Below are positions 32,894 to 43,695 of a stretch of DNA of 64,000 bases, piece by piece. How positions within the stretch are numbered: position 1 is the stretch's first letter; every line of letters starts with the position of its first letter. The stretch comes from Marsupella aquatica (taxonomy: Eukaryota > Marchantiophyta), in assembly GCA_973895155.1 (NCBI GenBank), contig OZ316893.1, forward strand, positions 27,156,001-27,220,000, written 5' to 3'. The notes under the pieces are model-generated. The model saw only the letters and a program-made list of their open reading frames with translations, did no database searches and had not been told where the DNA came from. The translations under genes were made by a program, and so were the position numbers.

Positions 32894-33748
32894 GAGTAGC
32901 TAAAACAGGCTGGTAGGACAAGTGCCGGCCAAAAGATAGCGGCGCTGACACATTAGCCAGCCTGTGTAGAATAGGTTAGACTAATAGGACAAGCAGGCAC
33001 CAGCTTAGCAAGGATATAAGTTAGCGTAGATTCTGGCACGAGGCCAGATCGGTCCTCAGCCCTTAGTATTTTGCGGCCCCCCAGTAGAGGTTAGGGAAGG
33101 GGAATTTTAGACTCAGAGGTTGGCCATTCGCAGTACGCGCGGGGAGTCCCAAACTCGGTGAAGTATCGGAGTGCCAAGAGGAGGGTATACGACTAAGCTC
33201 GTTGGGCAAGTGCGGAGCTGGGCTCCGTTGTAGTGTATACTCCTTGGCCTTGGGCCCGTTCGTTCATGAGGTGTCGGGTCAACCAATCGTAAAGTGTATG
33301 ATCATAAATGAATGAAATCCTTTCTCCTTAATTCCTTCGTGTAAATCAAGATTTTTGTTATGTATGAATGCATGTATGAGTCTCGTGTGCAAGTATCAAC
33401 GTCGGGCCGAACACGTTATGCCAACCGTGCACGGGGTGCCGGATACGGGTATGGGGTTGCGAGCCCGGGTTGAGCCCTTGTACTAATGGATCCGGATCGA
33501 AGGCGATAACATGAAGGCTTAGAAGTCTGTGAGCCGGGATCGACCCCATGTCGACTAAGGTACGTTCCGGCAGCGGAACACAAACTATACCTAGGAGGTG
33601 TCTATACATAATAGTAAGCGCACTTAGCGCTAGTTTACGTGAGTTAGGAGCATTCTATGCGTCCCTCCCTACCCGAACCCTCATATTTATGAAAATTGTG
33701 CCTGTCTAAGCCAAAGCCCGGGGTAAGGCCTAGGCAGACGACGTGACA

Positions 33749-34535
33749 CATTTTGTTCAGTGAGGTGAAATCTTGAATTGTGTCTTCAAAATAATCTTCC
33801 ATGATAGCAATCTTCAAAAGAAAAAGTTTAGTCCTTAGCCTAATCATCTCTTCATCCTAGGGTACCGGGGAGTATTGGAGTTCCATGTAGCACCGTCAAA
33901 GTCTTTGGACAACATCTGCAAATCTCAAATGAGGATCAATCGATCCACCACTTCCAACTTTCCAAGCTTCTGGCAATGAATTGATATTTGCTTTGTTCCT
34001 AAGAATAGCCAAGTTTGCCTTGAAGTAGTTAGCTCTACGTACATCTATAGCAGTAGTGCTTCAAGGAGTCATCCAAAAGAGATAATGATAGGTCCATGAT
34101 CCGATAGAGCTGAGGATCCATCGTGTTTGAGGTCCATCACCTCCGCCATCCATTGCCCCTTTTCACTTAGGTAAAAGCAGTCTAATCGGGACTGAACCAA
34201 TTTGCCATTTCTTACCATTCGCCATGTGAAATGTGATCCGGTAACCTGTCCCAAAATTTTTGGGCATCTTGTAAGTTGAATCATAGTTTTGGTAAATGCC
34301 AAATGTCTAGCTTCCTTCCACGAATTTTGGGAAATAGGCTAGTAGAATCTTCTTGTTTTTCCGTCATATTAAAGTCACCACTTATTATTCATTTCCCCTG
34401 GGTAAAGTGTTCAGCAAATCATTCCACAATAGGGTACGTTCACTCATTGAGTTAGGTGCATAGATGCTAATCAATCCATATATTTCATTATCTGATTGTA
34501 ATGTAATCCAAACATCTTGTTCTTTATCTAGAATG
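33749..34535 (-). mobile_element. LINE fragment 2 (apurinic-type endonuclease)
   Basis: The minus strand encodes the N-terminal endonuclease of an L1-type LINE. In order it shows GLISIYAPN, SGDFNMTEKQ (the GDFN motif), a block around FTKTMIQL, FTWRM, QSRLDCFYLSEKGQW and LSDHGPIIIS (the SDH motif). These are conserved motifs of exonuclease-endonuclease-phosphatase enzymes that nick the target for reverse transcription. Several frameshifts are present. The left end is cut by element B and the right end by the copia insertion. Confidence 0.85.
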
Positions 34536-34640
34536 TGTTAGACTCTACCCATTGACCGGACCAACCGGTCACCCGGCACACCTATATGTACCATGACCCT
34601 ACTCATTCTATTGACAGTTACTATTCATTATCCTATCATA
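34536..34640 (+). repeat. 5-prime LTR of the copia element
   Basis: A 105 bp repeat starting TGTTAGACTC and ending TATCCTATCATA, matched by the right-hand repeat at 41025. Short for a coding copia element, where LTRs are usually several hundred bp. Confidence 0.9.
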
Positions 34641-36109
34641 CGTTATCAGCACGACTCACCCAGCTTAGAGCACAGGAGAGCGAAAAGCTATGGCAGGAGA
34701 GAGAAGAGAAATACCAATGACAGAAAAAAGGGAGCACCGAGCCAGGTCCGTCAAAGTTGGCTCACCAAGGAGATGTCCAGTTTTTATCCTCCGACAATGA
34801 ATTTCAGGAACTGAGGAAGGTGAATTAAGATTGAGGTGACTGGATTAAATTCATTATGAAGATTCAAAGCAATTTGTTACAATCACGGACTCTCCACTGT
34901 CCAACTCGAGATTCGGTTATCCAGGGCGATGTACAAAGAGTTTGCTGGTGAAATGAGAAATCTACAACAAAGTTATCATTCTACCGCATATGGAGAGTCA
35001 CCAATGGACAGACTCTTTCAATCAGACTGCAGACCATCAGAAGACGATTCCTCCCAAGAACCAATCAATCAAACAGAAGAAACGATCAATCAATCGAGTT
35101 TGAGAGCAAATCGAGTTTGTAAGCAATTGAGAAGTAGACTCAAAACATAGAAGAAGTAGACCTATTGAAACAAGAACCAGAGAACGCGGCTCAGATGGAC
35201 GAAGATACGCAAATAGAGAGGAAATTGACCACTCAAGCAAAATTGAACCAGATATCCGGATGACATTGAGCTTTTCCTCATCGGAGTGTAGCTCGTGAGA
35301 TCAACAATTGATAAGGACATAGAGAACACAAAGAACAAGAGAGCAGAAAAGAAAGGATCGGTTAGACAAGGGATCCGAGGCTGCTTGATGAGAAGGATCC
35401 CTATGCATATTTCGTTGTTGAAAAGGGCTGCATGAACAAAACTTGAGATCTTGTCGAAGAAGACTGAGAGAAATAGAAGCAGATAGGAAGCAAATTGCAA
35501 ATAGAAGCACAAAAAGCAAGTTGAAGAATCGAAGGAGAGCCAATTGACCGAGATTCGAAACAACACCTGAAGGACGAGGTAAGGAGGCGAGAACGGGGCT
35601 GTTCGAAGGGAAAGAACAACATTGCTGAACACCCATTGACAAAATGTCGAGATAAAGCCCCTAACCACTTCACCCTCCTTAAGTGCAAATTTCAACAAGG
35701 CAATCTTGTTTTCCGTGTATTCATGTGCACTTAACAACTTAAGTGCATCCCTTCATAACTGCACACCATAAAAAGGAAACTTAACTTACAAAGCCGCACG
35801 TGCACTTAACCAGGGTATGAGTAACTAATCACCCATAATTGCACAAACTGAAAAAATCCATTACTGCACAATATAACAAAGGAAACAACACATACAAAGA
35901 AAACTTTGCAATTAACCAAATAACAAGGAAAACCTAAATCCTAAGTGCAAACCCTAAAACTGAATTCCAAATTTGCATGCTCTCTGCACCAAGTCCCACT
36001 TTGCATGCCGCATAAATGTGCTTTGTCGACTTTTACTTATGGCTATTACTCTATAAGCCCTAATTACTATCAAAAACGAGCTTAGAAAATAGTGCCATAG
36101 CAACCCTAA
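34641..36109 (+). other. Copia leader with primer-binding-like site
   Basis: A purine-rich leader of about 1.47 kb before gag. CGTTATCAGCACGACTC lies immediately after the LTR and resembles the primer-binding region found in many plant copia elements. I did not match it to a particular tRNA. The purine bias makes the opposite strand open (35162-35737), which I do not take as a gene. Confidence 0.5.
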
Positions 36110-37052
36110 ATGGCCAACCTGGAGAAATTGACTTTCCCACCTTTAGAAATTGATGGTAACAATTACCTCGAGTGGTCCATGAACCTCAAGGAGAACCTGA
36201 CCTCTTTAACCCTACTCCCAGCTATAGGGATAGCTCAACCCATACTAGACCCGTTAACCAAGGTCAATGAATCAAAGGCCCTAGTATTTCTCCGACGTCA
36301 TATCCATAGGTTCTTGCAAAGACAATACATGCACCTAACCACCCCTCGCAAGCTATGGACAACGCTTAAGACCCGATTTGACCACCAGAAATTGGTCGAA
36401 CTACATAGAGCCCACCAAGAATGGCTAAACTTACGGGTCCAGGATTTTACATCCATCTCAACCTACAATAGTGAGCTATTCAGAATCACCTCAACCCTTG
36501 CACTCTGTGGCGAGCCAGTCATAGACAAGGACTTGCTAGAAAAAACCTTGTCCACGTTCCACTCTTCAAACGTACTACTATCAACCCAGTACCGGAATAT
36601 GAAGTTCGGACAATACTCAGAGCTCATCGCCCACCTCCTAGTAACAGAAAGGAACCAAGAGCTCCTTTTAGTTAACTCTAGGAAACGTCCTACGAGCACA
36701 CTACCCCCAAGACCAGAGAGAGAAACCCATCACATCGACAACGCTGGACCCTCTCATCAAGGCAGGATGACAAGCGCGCCAAGAATGGTAATAGGAGAAA
36801 CACCCTCAACAGGGGAGTTTCTTCAACCAACACCAACAACGCGGCGCCTTTCGACGGGCCTTTTGAGGTTGCCCAAACGGGCACCCACAACAACAGAGTT
36901 TTTGAAACAACTTCACACACGGCCGAGGACGCGGACAAGGTCGAAGGAGATACCAGAATGACCGCCAAAGTGATCGGCCTCAACCTCGACCACAGCGAGA
37001 ATGACCAAGATGCCACGAATGTGGCATGACCAACCATCTGGACCGCAACTAT
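36110..37052 (+). pseudogene. Copia gag with degenerate CCHC knuckle
   Basis: Starts with ATG at 36110 (MANLEKLTFPPLEIDGNNY), the usual opening of plant copia gag (UBN2-type). It continues through YLEWSMNLKENL and FDHQKLVELHRAHQEWLNL to 36961. In another frame at 37011-37052 a knuckle reads CHECGMTNHLDRNY. The last position of the CX2CX4HX4C pattern is Tyr instead of Cys. The frame change between gag and the knuckle and the lost Cys show decay. Gag would form the virus-like particle and package element RNA. Confidence 0.85.
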
Positions 37053-38440
37053 AGGATTCCACAATACCTTAGAGATTTATACCAACAATCCCTACAAGAT
37101 GGCCAAAACCCTAGGGCACCACCCCGTGAGACCCACGGGGCGTTTATGGAATCCAGAGACTTATTTCAAGATTTTTCAGACACACCTACGCAACTTGAGG
37201 CACATTTAGTGGCGAGTAGCTCCACAACCCCAGACCTAAATAGTCCTAGCACATGCATTATTGGTAGCACGACTACTCATACTATCCTTCGAGATAGAAC
37301 TCTTTTCCACAAGATCACACCTTCAAGTAGATCACTGACCACTATCAATGGTCCTAGCCAGATAGAAGAGGGCTTTGGCCCAACTTCTATTTGACTTCCA
37401 TAGGGTACAGAAATCCAGATAGAATCAGCTATTTTTGCCCCGAATGCAACCCGTAATGTCCTAAGCTTTAGGGATATACGAGCAAATGGACTCCACGTCC
37501 AAATAGAGGATACAAAAGATCATGAAGTAATCTATTTGGTTGAAAATACCCCTATGGGGAAAATCATTAAAGAGACTCTTTTCTCGTACCCATGCGGGTT
37601 TTACGTAACTCAAATTGAATGTTTGCATAACAATGCACAACCAAGTGAATTGCCCACGCTTTGGCATGCACGCCTTGGCCACCCTGGCAAACTAATAACA
37701 AGGCCCACGACATCAAAATTGCCAACCAAGATACCAAAATTCTTGGACATCATACATGCGGATGTCTGCGGGCCAATTAACCCACCGAGCGAACCATTCT
37801 GCTACTTTATGGTATTGATCGATGCATCAACCAAATGGTCAAATGTGACCTTGCTTTCGACGCGGAACATGGTTATGCCTCGCATCTTGGCGCAAATCTT
37901 GCGCGTGAACGCACAATTTCCCGATCACCCCATTAAGACACTAAGGGTGGACAATGCAGGGGAATTCACATCTGAAACATTTTGACGATTTCTGGACACC
38001 ACTAGGTATCGATGTACAGTATCTTGTACCCCATGTGCATTTCCAGAATGGATTAGCTGAAGCTGTCATTAAACACCTTCAGCTAATTGCACACCCACTA
38101 CTAATGCAATCAAAACTCCCCGTCTCACCATGGGGACATGCCATATTACAGGCTAACGCATTAATTCAATACCGCCCATCAGCTTTTAATACTTATAGCC
38201 CATACCAAATTGCTAACGGTATCAAACCCGATCTATCCCACCTTTGTTCATTTGGATGTCAAGTGATGGTCCCCATTACTCCACCCAAACGAACCAAGAT
38301 GGGACCCCAACGACAGTTGGGGATATACATCGAATTTGACTCACCGTCCATAATCAGATATATGGAGCCTACAACAGGCGACGTTTTTAAAGTCAATTTT
38401 TTAGATTGCCATTTTGATGAGCATATTTATCCACCATTAA
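37053..38440 (+). pseudogene. Copia protease and integrase
   Basis: Protease: around 37258 the protein reads CIIGSTTTHTILRD. In related elements the catalytic D(S/T)G-type Asp is expected where Gly now stands, so the protease is dead. Integrase: LWHARLGHPGK (pre-integrase), then HADVCGP with the first Asp, and LRVDNAGEF with the second. After a frame change near 37960, VHFQNGLAEAVIK gives the catalytic Glu, followed by SFGCQVMVP and a KVNFLDCHFDE block. These are the expected copia domains in order. Confidence 0.9.
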
Positions 38441-40649
38441 TAACCCCTGAACACCCACTACCACCTTTGGAGTGGGAGAGACATTCGTCATTTTGGCAAG
38501 ACCTTAGAACAAATCAGGGGGAGAAAGAAGTTCAACGAATTTTGCAACTCCACAAGATTGTGGAAGAATTTCCCGACACTTTTGTCGATACATCACAAGT
38601 TACCCACTCACATATTCCAGCTGCGAGAGCATCCGCTCGCATCGAATTATCAAGAGAGCCAGCAAGTACATCCCAACCTCGTGCCAAACATGGCAGACCC
38701 TTGGGATCAAAAGATAAACAACCAAGAAGGCATGGTTCATCTATCCCTCCTTCACCTGACGTAGATCATACTGACTCCATAACTCATGAAGAGATCTCTA
38801 TCCACTACGCACACACCGGTGCGATGTGGGATGGAATTACTACTTCAATAGATGATGCTTTTGCATTAATGGTGGCAACACATATCAATGATGATACACT
38901 TGAACCAATTTCCATATTAGAATGCCAAAACAGACCAGATTGGCCTGAATGGCAAAAAGCTATCAATGGCAAATTAGATTTCCTACTAAGCAGACATACT
39001 TTTGGCCCAGTTGAGCCAACACCAAGAGACGTACACCTCATTGGCTACAAGTGGACCTTTGTCCGCAAAAAAATTGATAAAGGCCAGGTTGTACGCTACA
39101 AAGCACGTCTGGTAGGGAAAGGATTCACCCAACAATCGAGAATCCATTATGATGAAATTTACTCACTGGTTATGGACAGCACAACATTTCGATACCTTAT
39201 CGGATTTGTCATTTTCCATAAACTTAAGATGCGACAACTGGATGTCGCAACCGCATATCTATATGGAACTTTAGACACTTGTCTATACATGCGATCACCT
39301 CCCAAGTTGGAGGAACGTCGTCAAGCTTTAGCTCAAGGCGCTACATTGCATATTCCATATTTACATAAGATTATCAACCGAACACATCAAGTTACACCTC
39401 ATATGTCATCTACACATGTAACTCATCAAAATGATACCCCTGTGTCAGCCATACGGCATACTCGCTATCTGCGTGTTGAAGGCATTATATGGCCTGAAAC
39501 AAAGTGGCAGAGTATGACATCAAAGATTCACTGATGAGATGATTTCCATGAGTTTTTCCCGTGATGTAATTACTCCATGTTTATTTATTAAACATGTGGA
39601 TGATGAATATGTCATCGTCTCTATTTATGTTGACGACTTAAACATATTTGGGACACCCCAAATTACAAAAGATACTATTACCCATCTCAAAACAACATTT
39701 GAGATGAAAGACCTTGGTCATACAAACTTTTGTTTAGGTTTACAATTGGAGATCTTGCCTACTGGCATGATGCTCCATCAGACAACACAAACTGAAAAGA
39801 TCCTAAAACAGTTCAATATGAACTTAGCACACCCATTAACGTCTCCAATGGTGGTACGTTCATTAGAAAACACTACTGATATTTTTCGTAAGCGCAAAGA
39901 ACACAAACCACTATTAGTACCGGAAACTCCATATCTTTCTGCGATAGGAGCATTAATGTATTTAGCAAATCAGACCCGACCAGACATTGCATTTGCAGTT
40001 AACTTACTAGCTAGGCACAGTGCAACTCTCACAGCCAGACACTGGAACGGAGTTAAGCACGTATTTAGGTACCTGCGTGGCACCACTGATACCGGGTTAT
40101 TTTACCCATTCGGTGCAAACCACGAACTCACAAGATATGCGGATGCCGGATATCTTTCCGACATTGACACCGCAAAATCCCAAATCGGATATATTTTTAC
40201 TATAGGGGGTACCACTTTTTCTTGGAAAAGCGTGAAACAGACCCTAACAGCAACCTCATCGAATCACTCAGAGATTTTAGCTCTACATGAGGCTAGTCGC
40301 GAAGCCGTTTGGTTATGATTTTTTATAAATCACATCAATACTAAATGCGGCCTACCAACACTAACGAAGCCTACTAATATCTTTGAATGAGGATAACGCA
40401 GCATGTATACAACAGATCACGAAAGGATTCATCAAAGGCGATCGAGTGAAGCACATAGCTCCAAAGTTCTTCTACATCCATGAGTTATATGGAACAAAGA
40501 TCAACATTTTACAGATTTTAAGTGCAGACAACTGTGCAGATCTCTTCACCAAATCACTATCGCCGGTCATTCATCACCGACACTGCCAGGCGATTGGACT
40601 ACGGAGCGTACGATGCATGATGACCATGAAGGATGCTGCTACACCATGA
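38441..40649 (+). pseudogene. Copia reverse transcriptase and RNase H
   Basis: RT starts near WPEWQKAINGKLDFL and continues with YKWTFVRKKIDKGQV, RYKARLVGKGFTQ, MRQLDVATAYLYG. After a stop at 39532, SIYVDDLNIFG (the catalytic YVDD) follows near 39621. RNase H has YADAGYLSDIDT, then WKSVKQTLTATSSNHSEILAL. After a stop at 40316 and a frame change comes NEDNAACIQQ and RVKHIAPKFFYIHEL. The domain set is complete in outline but the reading frame is broken at several places. A region after YLYG (about 39300-39530) does not match RT well and may be rearranged. Confidence 0.9.
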
Positions 40650-40860
40650 CTGATGATACTGACGACTTACTGTTGAGACAAATGTTGAAACTAGATTTAC
40701 TATAGCATCTGACTTTATATAATATTGATACTTATTACGATGAGGACTGTTAGGGTGCACTCTTTTTCCTTTAGCACTCAAACTTTTTCTCTGCTACACC
40801 TGTAGAGTTTTTATTTAACTAGAGTTGATAAAGGTTTTTTAACGAGGTAGTCTACCTCAC

Positions 40861-41006
40861 TTGTACTCATATCATGTATACTCTATTAACATGGTATGAT
40901 AGGTCTAGTCTATATTGTCTACATAGTTGTCAATTGTACTCATATCATGTATACTCTATTAACATGGTATGATAGGTCTAGTCTATATTGTCTACATAGT
41001 TGTCAC
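40861..41006. repeat. 73 bp tandem duplication before the copia 3-prime LTR
   Basis: Two adjacent, virtually identical 73 bp units begin at 40861 and 40934. Both contain TTGTACTCATATCATGTATA and GGTCTAGTCTATATTGTC. They lie between the end of RNase H and the polypurine tract. A recent duplication in the element's 3-prime region. Confidence 0.9.
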
Positions 41007-41011
41007 TATAT

Positions 41012-41024
41012 AGACAAGGGGGAG
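41012..41024 (+). other. Copia polypurine tract
   Basis: AGACAAGGGGGAG lies directly before the right LTR. This is the expected primer site for plus-strand DNA synthesis and supports the LTR start at 41025. Confidence 0.8.
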
Positions 41025-41132
41025 TGTTAGACTCTACCCATTGACCGGACCAACCAGTCACCCGGCACACCTATATGTATCATGACCTTACTCATTCTAT
41101 TGACAGTTACTATGAATCATTATCCTATCATA
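41025..41132 (+). repeat. 3-prime LTR of the copia element
   Basis: 108 bp direct repeat of 34536-34640. It keeps a GAA stretch missing from the left LTR. Followed by AAATG, the right copy of the target duplication. Confidence 0.9.
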
Positions 41133-43150
41133 AAATGTTGGTTTTCAGTATCACAAAAGACGGGTGGATTCAAATTGCAGTGCCTCCCCTTCCATCATTT
41201 GGAGGCGAATAGAAATACTAAAAGGATGGTAAAATAGCTCAAAGAGCATTTTCAAGTCTAAAGGCATCTACTTTAACCTCTTGTAAAGCCATATAAGCAA
41301 TGGGTAGGTGAATTGAAGCTGTCATTTGAGGACAACATTTTGGTGGTCAGGGTCATGATGCAAATTGCAAAATTTTAATTGCTTGCCAATATTACTCAGC
41401 CCATTCCCCCCCTTCTTGATGGGGCCACTTTCAAATATCACATCATAGTGCGTTGTCTTGGACAATCTCTGGACTCCTCATTTCAAGATTCAACACCGGG
41501 TCATTCAGACTTGCCAAAGGTGGATCATCCTTCCAATCCTTTTGAAGCACTTTGCTATTCTCCTTTGTGCTTCTTGTCTAACGTAGACCATCCCTCTGCA
41601 TCCTGCATCTTAGCATTCAAAGAAAAATGTAAGGAATGTTGATTTTGTGCTTTCTTTTTCATCTTTTCCTTCTTTTTTTCCTTAGGGGAGATCTTCTAGC
41701 TAGCTTCTGAGCACCTTCTCTCTTGAGTTCTATTCTTGCAATATACCCTTTGAATTTAGACAATTATATGTCAAAATGGGGTTTAGAGATAGAGATTCAC
41801 TCTTTGTCTCCATCCTTCGATGTTAAAACCGGTTCAATTGCAATGTTTCATTTGGAGTTTGTGTTGCACGGATATGTGATCCGGTAGGTCATTGCCTCCT
41901 TCTATCGTAGCAATAAAGGGGAGTACTACTGTCTCTTGAAAATTGCGTATTACCTTGGGGATCACATCATCATGTGAAAGAACAAAGGATGAGTGGTCCC
42001 TGACCTCTACTGACCTTGCTAAATTGCCCATTCTCTGCCAGTGGTCATCGGGTGGGTATTCACCTCATTCACCGGAGAGACGTACTGCCCAAACATGATC
42101 TGTGGTTCAATCCCACCAGCAACTGGAATGGCGTCTCCTTAGGTAGGAGTGGCACCACACTGATTTCCAAGACATGTGTATTCTCTCCATCCAAAATAAT
42201 GGCCGCTAGCGGAACCTGAGGTGCCATGTTGTCAACAATAGGGGCCACCATGATATCTGGCTAAGTGTATTATCTGCTGTAGTTTGAGGAGGTACTATCA
42301 CCTCCGAGTCCTCAATTGTACTGCAAACTCAAGCCAAATGCCCCTTCTTACCACACCTAAAGTAGTGAAATGGTATGTTTTTAAACATCATCGGTTGCCA
42401 TATCGATAGTCCTTCCTGAATTTCCACTTTTACAATCAGTGGCACCTCCCTCTAAGTATCCCAAAGGATACAAGCATGATCATGCGGGTAAGAGCTTAGA
42501 TCATCTCCCTGAATGTAATAAAGAGTATCTCCTAAGGAGGTAGCTAACTTCCTCTGACAGGGTTCAAGAATCAAAGCTCTAAGTAGAATTTCTATCCATA
42601 TTGGAAACATTATATAGGATTTACTCCTAATGTCAAAGAAGGGGTCCCATGGGAATGTGAAGATGAATTTTGATCCAAAAACCAAGGGGCACTTGCTAAT
42701 GCAAAGTCCCTGTGCACAGGATCCTTGAAGGTGAGCAAACTCTACCCCACAAGTTTCACCTAAGTCACTGGCCAATTCATTTTGTGCACAAAAGTCTTGT
42801 TCACCCAAAATTTGAAGATAGGCAACATTGGAGTCCTGTCAGCGAAGTAGCACATCATTGTGTAGTTAAAATGCTTTGTTATCGTCTCAACCGCTTCTTT
42901 CAGGGACCACTAGATCTTGTGTGAAGTTCCAAAGGCCATTCTTGAATAGAGAGGTCGGAAATTCTTTTGAGAATTGGAATACAGGCAACAATTTCCTTCT
43001 CAACTTACACTCGATCAGATCTCAGGTTATTGTTATTCTCAGTAGACCTGGCCTCAAACTTGCTTCTATCCCCGATGTCATCCTTGAAGTGTTCCAAGGT
43101 AGGCTCACTTGAAGCGAGACTCAACACTATGCAACAAAGAGAACAAGGGA
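41133..43150 (-). mobile_element. LINE fragment 1 (ORF1 gag-like and start of endonuclease)
   Basis: Minus strand. Around 42808-42452 the protein carries FPWDPFFDIRSKSY, MFPIWIEI and ATSLGDTLYYIQGDD. This pattern fits the DUF4283-type domain in ORF1 of plant LINEs. Around 42375-42320 follows a zinc knuckle (CGKKGHLA, one Cys replaced by Tyr, one stop). Towards 41133 an RGGTAI and FVILKTNIL stretch leads into the endonuclease, which resumes at 34535. The 5-prime end near 43150 is not well defined. Frameshifts and stops are present throughout. Confidence 0.7.
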
Positions 43151-43411
43151 GAAAAATGATATATTTTCATAGACACACGTCGCAAAGTCCTCCCTAATGT
43201 TCCAAGTTCAAAGGCATCTTTCCAATTTCAATCATTTCTCTCCACTGAGCCGAGCTGGACCTTGCAATTGTGCAAATCTTCTGTTGGAAGCATTTGAAGG
43301 CTTTCATGTGTAAAGCCTTTGGCGAGCAAGATGAGGGAGGGCCGTAATGTTGCAAGGCATGACGCAAGAGAGAAGTCAAGAAGAGGTAGTTGGGTATATT
43401 TTGGTCATACA

Positions 43412-43687
43412 CTCGGGGGGTTGACTATAAAAAATCTTAGGAACCACGTGCAATCCAAAATAGGTATTTTTGGCAAATTTTATCTAAATTTTTAAAAAGC
43501 GTAGGAGGCAAAAGAAGGTATTATAAACTCATGTTTATAGAATTTTCTTTAATATATACCCTTTATAAAGTAAAATAGGTTATTAACATTGAAAATAGAG
43601 AATATTCTCTTTATAAAATATGTCTATTTTTATTAGGCTAGGATCGCACGTGGTACCCCAAAATATACACTTAGTTAACCCCCCGAG
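43412..43687. mobile_element. MITE with 16 bp inverted ends and perfect 8 bp target duplication
   Basis: A 276 bp AT-rich element bounded by CTCGGGGGGTTGACTA and its near-exact inverse (CTCGGGGGGTTAACTA when reversed, one difference). GTCATACA lies on both sides (43404-43411 and 43688-43695). Inner inverted similarity continues to CCACGTGC-ATCC. Perfect 8 bp duplications are typical of hAT-like or P-like DNA transposons. No coding capacity, so it is non-autonomous. Confidence 0.88.
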
Positions 43688-43695
43688 GTCATACA

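Larger units (their letters stand above)
29742..33748 (+). mobile_element. Element B: relative of element A, inserted in a LINE
   Basis: A GC-rich block of 4007 bp. It starts TGTGACGTCGCC and ends GACGACGTGACA, inverted with 10 of 12 positions matching. It is flanked by CATTC (29737-29741) and CATTT (33749-33753). Removing it restores the reading frame of the minus-strand LINE on its two sides, which supports these borders. The plus strand has a TATA-like TATAAAAAG at 30109-30117. It then carries decayed frames (30323-31198, 31189-31581, 31612-32472, 32498-32893) for a protein related to that of element A. No reverse transcriptase, integrase or transposase is visible, and no clear LTRs. Bases 32894-33748 are a non-coding 3-prime region. 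Confidence 0.65.
34536..41132 (+). mobile_element. Ty1/copia retrotransposon with very short LTRs
   Basis: Two direct repeats begin TGTTAGACTCTACCC: 34536-34640 (105 bp) and 41025-41132 (108 bp). By eye they differ at three bases and by one 3 bp gap. The flanks are GAATG (34531-34535) and AAATG (41133-41137), a 5 bp duplication with one change. Removing the element restores the frame of a minus-strand LINE, which confirms the borders. A primer-binding-like TTATCAGCACGA follows the left LTR, and AAGGGGGAG precedes the right LTR. Inside are gag, a degenerate zinc knuckle, protease, integrase, reverse transcriptase and RNase H in copia order. The coding region has frameshifts and stops, so this copy is not autonomous. 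Confidence 0.93.

Noticed and set aside
35162-35737. 191-codon minus-strand open frame in the copia leader
   Set aside because: It lies opposite a purine-rich leader, is hydrophobic and Phe/Leu/Ser-rich only because of composition, and has no motif or homologous pattern.
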